A DNA stretch of 8,644 nt from Bryobacteraceae bacterium (GTDB lineage: Bacteria > Acidobacteriota > Terriglobia > Bryobacterales > Bryobacteraceae): positions 1 through 8,644 of the forward strand of contig JANXXV010000147.1 in the NCBI GenBank assembly GCA_025350445.1. Reading direction: 5' to 3'. A program made the position numbers and the translations under genes. This document shows, piece by piece, positions 6,367-8,644 of the stretch (its first letter is position 1; every line of letters begins with the position of its first letter). The notes below the pieces were generated by a model. It was not told where the DNA came from and did not search any database. It saw only the letters and a program-made list of their open reading frames with translations.

Positions 6367-7451
6367 CAAGCGATATGTCCGCCGGTGGTCTGGACATGCA
6401 CCGCGTAAAGCGACTGGCTGGCAGCCATGAATAGGCGGTTCCGCCGGGAGCCGCCAAAACAAACATTGGCACAGTTTTCCGGCAGACGAATCATGCCAAT
6501 GCGCTCGCCGCCCGCGGTAATCACCTGCACGCCAGGCCTCGCGCCCGCCCAGATATTGCCATCCACATCGCAACGGATCCCGTCCGCGGCCGAAGGCGCC
6601 CCGGTGCCCGGGACGTCCAATTGGATGAATCGCTTGCCGTTCCGCACGGTGATGCCGTCCACATCCCAGACTTTCGTATCTCTGTCGGCGCCGGTGTCGG
6701 CGATGTACAGCTTCTTATAGTCCGGTGAGAAGCAGATGCCGTTCGGCGCGCTTACCTCGTCGGTAATCTTGGTGATGTGCCGGGTCTTCCCATCCACGCG
6801 GTAAACGGCTTCCTTCAACTCCTTCACCGCCCGGTAGCCTTCGTAGTCCCCGTTAATTCCATAGGGAGGATCTGTAAACCAGATGCCGCCGTCCGGATGC
6901 ACCACGATGTCATTCGGAGAGTTCAACCGTTTCCCTTCAAACTGCTCCGCGATCACCGTGACGGCGCCATTGTATTCATACCGCACCACCCTGCGCCCGC
7001 CGTGTTCGCAGGAAAGTTCACGTCCCTCAAAGTCGAACGTGTTGCCGTTGCTATAGCCCGCCGGATTCCGGAACACCGTGGTGCGCCCGTCTTCCTCGAT
7101 CCATCGCATCTGGACGTTGTTCGGGATATCGCTCCACACCAGATATCGGCCCACGCCGTTCCAGGCCGTACCTTCCGCCCATGAGGTTCCAGTGTGCAGG
7201 CGTTTGATGCTGGTGTTCCCCACCATGTACCGGCGGAAGCGATCGTCCAAGGCGATAATGTCGGGGTCGGGATACTGGATCGGCTGCTGTCCGGACCAGT
7301 CGCGGGGCGTGGCAATCGGAGACACCGGCTGCCGGGGCGTAGGATTCTGTGCAGCCATCCGCGAGACAGTCGCACCGCAAACAGCGGCGGCCAGGAAGGA
7401 TCGGCGATTCCACAGGGAGTCTGAGATTCCGTTTCGAACAGAGTCGGCCAT
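6366..7451 (-). CDS. Tat-exported SMP-30/gluconolactonase-family protein
   Basis: This 361-residue protein is a six-bladed beta-propeller of the SMP-30/gluconolactonase/LRE family, which hydrolyses sugar lactones (for example glucono-1,5-lactone to gluconate) using a bound divalent metal. Metal ligands by family pattern are E93 (WAEGTAW), N237 ([10 protein letters not shown]) and D290 (SAADGIRCD). The substrate loop RLNSPND (175-181) and WFTDPPYG (191-198) are typical. Residues 15-35 form a twin-arginine signal ([10 protein letters not shown], cleavage probably near A34), so it is exported folded. The ATG at 7449-7451 was chosen because it places the RR pair correctly and no other ATG precedes the fold until M32, inside the signal. 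No Shine-Dalgarno site is visible; a TATAAC 10 bases upstream could give a very short leader. It diverges from the dehydrogenase gene. Lactone identity is not decided by sequence. Confidence 0.88.
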   Translation of the reverse strand: MADSVRNGISDSLWNRRSFLAAAVCGATVSRMAAQNPTPRQPVSPIATPRDWSGQQPIQYPDPDIIALDDRFRRYMVGNTSIKRLHTGTSWAEGTAWNGVGRYLVWSDIPNNVQMRWIEEDGRTTVFRNPAGYSNGNTFDFEGRELSCEHGGRRVVRYEYNGAVTVIAEQFEGKRLNSPNDIVVHPDGGIWFTDPPYGINGDYEGYRAVKELKEAVYRVDGKTRHITKITDEVSAPNGICFSPDYKKLYIADTGADRDTKVWDVDGITVRNGKRFIQLDVPGTGAPSAADGIRCDVDGNIWAGARPGVQVITAGGERIGMIRLPENCANVCFGGSRRNRLFMAASQSLYAVHVQTTGGHIA

Positions 7452-7553
7452 ATGTGTATGTGTTATACCGCAAACACGAACTGCCGCGCAGTCCGCGGAT
7501 CGGTGCGGATACTTTGCGCCGCTGCACCGATAAGTGACACACTATCTACCAGC
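7452..7553. promoter_or_regulatory. divergent intergenic region between gluconolactonase and alcohol dehydrogenase genes
   Basis: These 102 bp must hold the promoters of both divergent genes. On the minus strand TATAAC (7462-7467) is a 5/6 match to a -10 box but has no good -35 partner. On the plus strand GATACT (7508-7513) is a weak -10 candidate, also without a -35. I saw no clear operator palindrome. Confidence 0.4.
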
Positions 7554-8558
7554 ATGATTGCTTGTGTGCTGCACCATCCGGCTGCGGTCGAAACCAACCC
7601 GCTCCAGATCCACGACGATCTTCCCATCCCCGAACCCGGCCCCGGCGCCGTTCTCATTCGCGTCGCGGCGTGCGGGGTGTGCCGTACCGACTTGCACGTC
7701 GTGGAAGGAGAGCTTCCTCCAAAGAAGATGCCCGTCATCCCCGGCCACCAGATTGTCGGAATCGTGGAAAGAACAGGACCTTCGGTCTTCGGAGTCGATC
7801 CGGGCGATCGCGTTGGCGTGGCGTGGCTCAACCACACATGCGGCGTCTGCAAATACTGTAAGACCGGTAAAGAGAATCTCTGTGAATCGGCCGATTTCAC
7901 CGGCTACACCGTGGATGGCGGATATGCCACGTACGCCGTTGCACCGGCCGCGTTTGTCTACCACCTTCCCTCCGGCTTCACCGACCTGCAGGCGGCTCCG
8001 CTGCTGTGCGCCGGTATTATCGGATACCGCGCGCTAAAGCTGGCGAATCTGCAATCCGGCGGCAGCCTCGGCATCTATGGCTTTGGATCGGCCGCCCACG
8101 TTGCTCTGCAAGTGGCGCGCTTCTGGGGAATCGAAGTCTACGCTTGCACCCGCGACGAAAAACATCGAAAGCTCGCACTCGATCTGGGCGCCGTCTGGGC
8201 TGGCGGCGCCACTGAGCAGCCGCCCAAACGCCTGGATTCCGCCATCATCTTCGCCCCCGCCGGTGAGATTGTGCCTGCCGCGCTTCGTGCCCTTGATAAA
8301 GGCGGAACCCTGGTGCTTGGCGGCATACACATGAGCCACATTCCGCCCCTCGATTACGACTGGCTCTATCACGAACGCGTCGTCCGCTCGGTCGCAAACA
8401 ATACGCGCGAAGACGGTCGCGAATTCCTGGAACTGGCGGTGCGAATTCCGGTGGAAACTCATACCGAGACCTTCCCCCTTCGCGATGCGAACCGCGCGCT
8501 GAACGCACTTAAGAACGACGCCATTCGCGGCGCCGCCGTACTGATGTGCGATGCCTAG
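7554..8558 (+). CDS. zinc-dependent alcohol dehydrogenase (MDR superfamily, CAD2-like)
   Basis: This 334-residue cytosolic medium-chain dehydrogenase interconverts alcohols and aldehydes with a nicotinamide cofactor. Catalytic zinc ligands are C43 (CGVCRTDLH), H65 (PGHQIVG) and C152 (LLCAG). The structural zinc site is the four-Cys cluster C96, C99, C102 and C110. The Rossmann motif is [10 protein letters not shown] (173-182), and TR at 199-200 after the second strand suggests NADP(H) preference. GHQ replaces the more usual GHE, as in the subgroup annotated zinc-dependent ADH/CAD2-like. The ATG at 7554-7556 was chosen because [13 protein letters not shown] is the standard first strand; the frame is open 34 codons further up, but that part is Cys-rich and unlike the family. 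Divergent pairing with the lactonase hints at shared control, for example sugar lactone/aldehyde handling. Substrate is unknown. Confidence 0.9.
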   Translation: MIACVLHHPAAVETNPLQIHDDLPIPEPGPGAVLIRVAACGVCRTDLHVVEGELPPKKMPVIPGHQIVGIVERTGPSVFGVDPGDRVGVAWLNHTCGVCKYCKTGKENLCESADFTGYTVDGGYATYAVAPAAFVYHLPSGFTDLQAAPLLCAGIIGYRALKLANLQSGGSLGIYGFGSAAHVALQVARFWGIEVYACTRDEKHRKLALDLGAVWAGGATEQPPKRLDSAIIFAPAGEIVPAALRALDKGGTLVLGGIHMSHIPPLDYDWLYHERVVRSVANNTREDGREFLELAVRIPVETHTETFPLRDANRALNALKNDAIRGAAVLMCDA

Positions 8559-8563
8559 TGTAG

Positions 8564-8584
8564 TGTCCAAGAAATAGCTGGACA
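8564..8584. repeat. small hairpin just after the dehydrogenase stop
   Basis: TGTCCA (8564-8569) and TGGACA (8579-8584) form a perfect 6-bp inverted repeat with a 9-base AT-rich loop, 5 bases after the stop. No T-run follows, so it is not a standard terminator. It could be a weak terminator or the end of an insertion sequence beyond the window. Confidence 0.35.
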
Positions 8585-8617
8585 AGCCAAGTCGTATCTC
8601 ACCCGAGGGGCTCACCC

Positions 8618-8644
8618 CAAAATCCGCGTTTATCGGCGTCCATC
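8618..8644. repeat. start of a possible dispersed extragenic repeat, cut by window end
   Basis: The last bases (AATCCGCGTTTATCGGCGTC and onward) resemble the ATCCGCG-TTTATCGGCGT-CATC type of dispersed intergenic repeat I recall from acidobacterial and other environmental genomes. Only a partial copy is visible and the recall was not verified. Confidence 0.3.

Noticed and set aside
7452..7553. Upstream ATG at 7452 as start of the alcohol dehydrogenase
   Set aside because: The 34 added residues are Cys-rich, unlike the family, and would leave no divergent promoter space; the ATG at 7554 fits the MDR N-terminus.
1..8644. CRISPR arrays, tRNA or rRNA genes, phage or defence genes
   Set aside because: No regularly spaced direct repeats, tRNA-like cloverleaf arms or relevant protein motifs were seen on either strand.

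Overview
The window (about 60% GC) looks like chromosomal DNA of a soil acidobacterium, most likely of the Solibacter/Bryobacteraceae type. The grounds are indirect: a eukaryote-like myo-inositol oxygenase, a DUF1080 protein, a secreted M14 peptidase and SMP-30 proteins side by side, few clear Shine-Dalgarno sites, and dispersed intergenic repeats. No taxonomic marker gene is present, so this is inference.

Layout. (1) Bases 1-3365, plus strand: a tight operon of the 3' end of a myo-inositol oxygenase gene, a TIM-barrel sugar isomerase/epimerase and a large exported M14-type metallopeptidase, with a 3-base gap and then an ATGA overlap. (2) Bases 3320-5607, minus strand: an operon of a HAD phosphatase (Gph-like), an exported DUF1080 protein (ATGA overlap) and a histone-deacetylase-family hydrolase. 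The last gene converges on the peptidase gene and overlaps it by 46 bp. A short GC-rich REP-like repeat lies between the last two genes. (3) Bases 5608-6365: about 760 bp without an intact recognisable gene. It holds a candidate promoter, a possible frameshifted two-helix membrane protein remnant, a 190-bp segment bounded by imperfect inverted repeats with competing hairpins in its core, and a short signal-peptide-like ORF coupled to the stop of the next gene. (4) Bases 6366-8558: a Tat-exported SMP-30/gluconolactonase-family protein (minus) diverging from a zinc-dependent alcohol dehydrogenase (plus) across 102 bp. (5) Bases 8559-8644: a non-coding tail with a small hairpin and the start of what looks like a dispersed repeat.

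Function. Most genes suit a carbohydrate/cyclitol scavenger: inositol to glucuronate (MIOX), sugar isomerisation, glycoside and lactone hydrolysis outside the cytoplasm (DUF1080, gluconolactonase), sugar or aldehyde redox (ADH), phosphate ester removal (HAD) and peptide breakdown (M14). No phage, CRISPR, toxin or defence gene was seen. The least ordinary part is the repeat-bearing interval at 5874-6366, where an element appears to interrupt or replace small membrane or exported genes.
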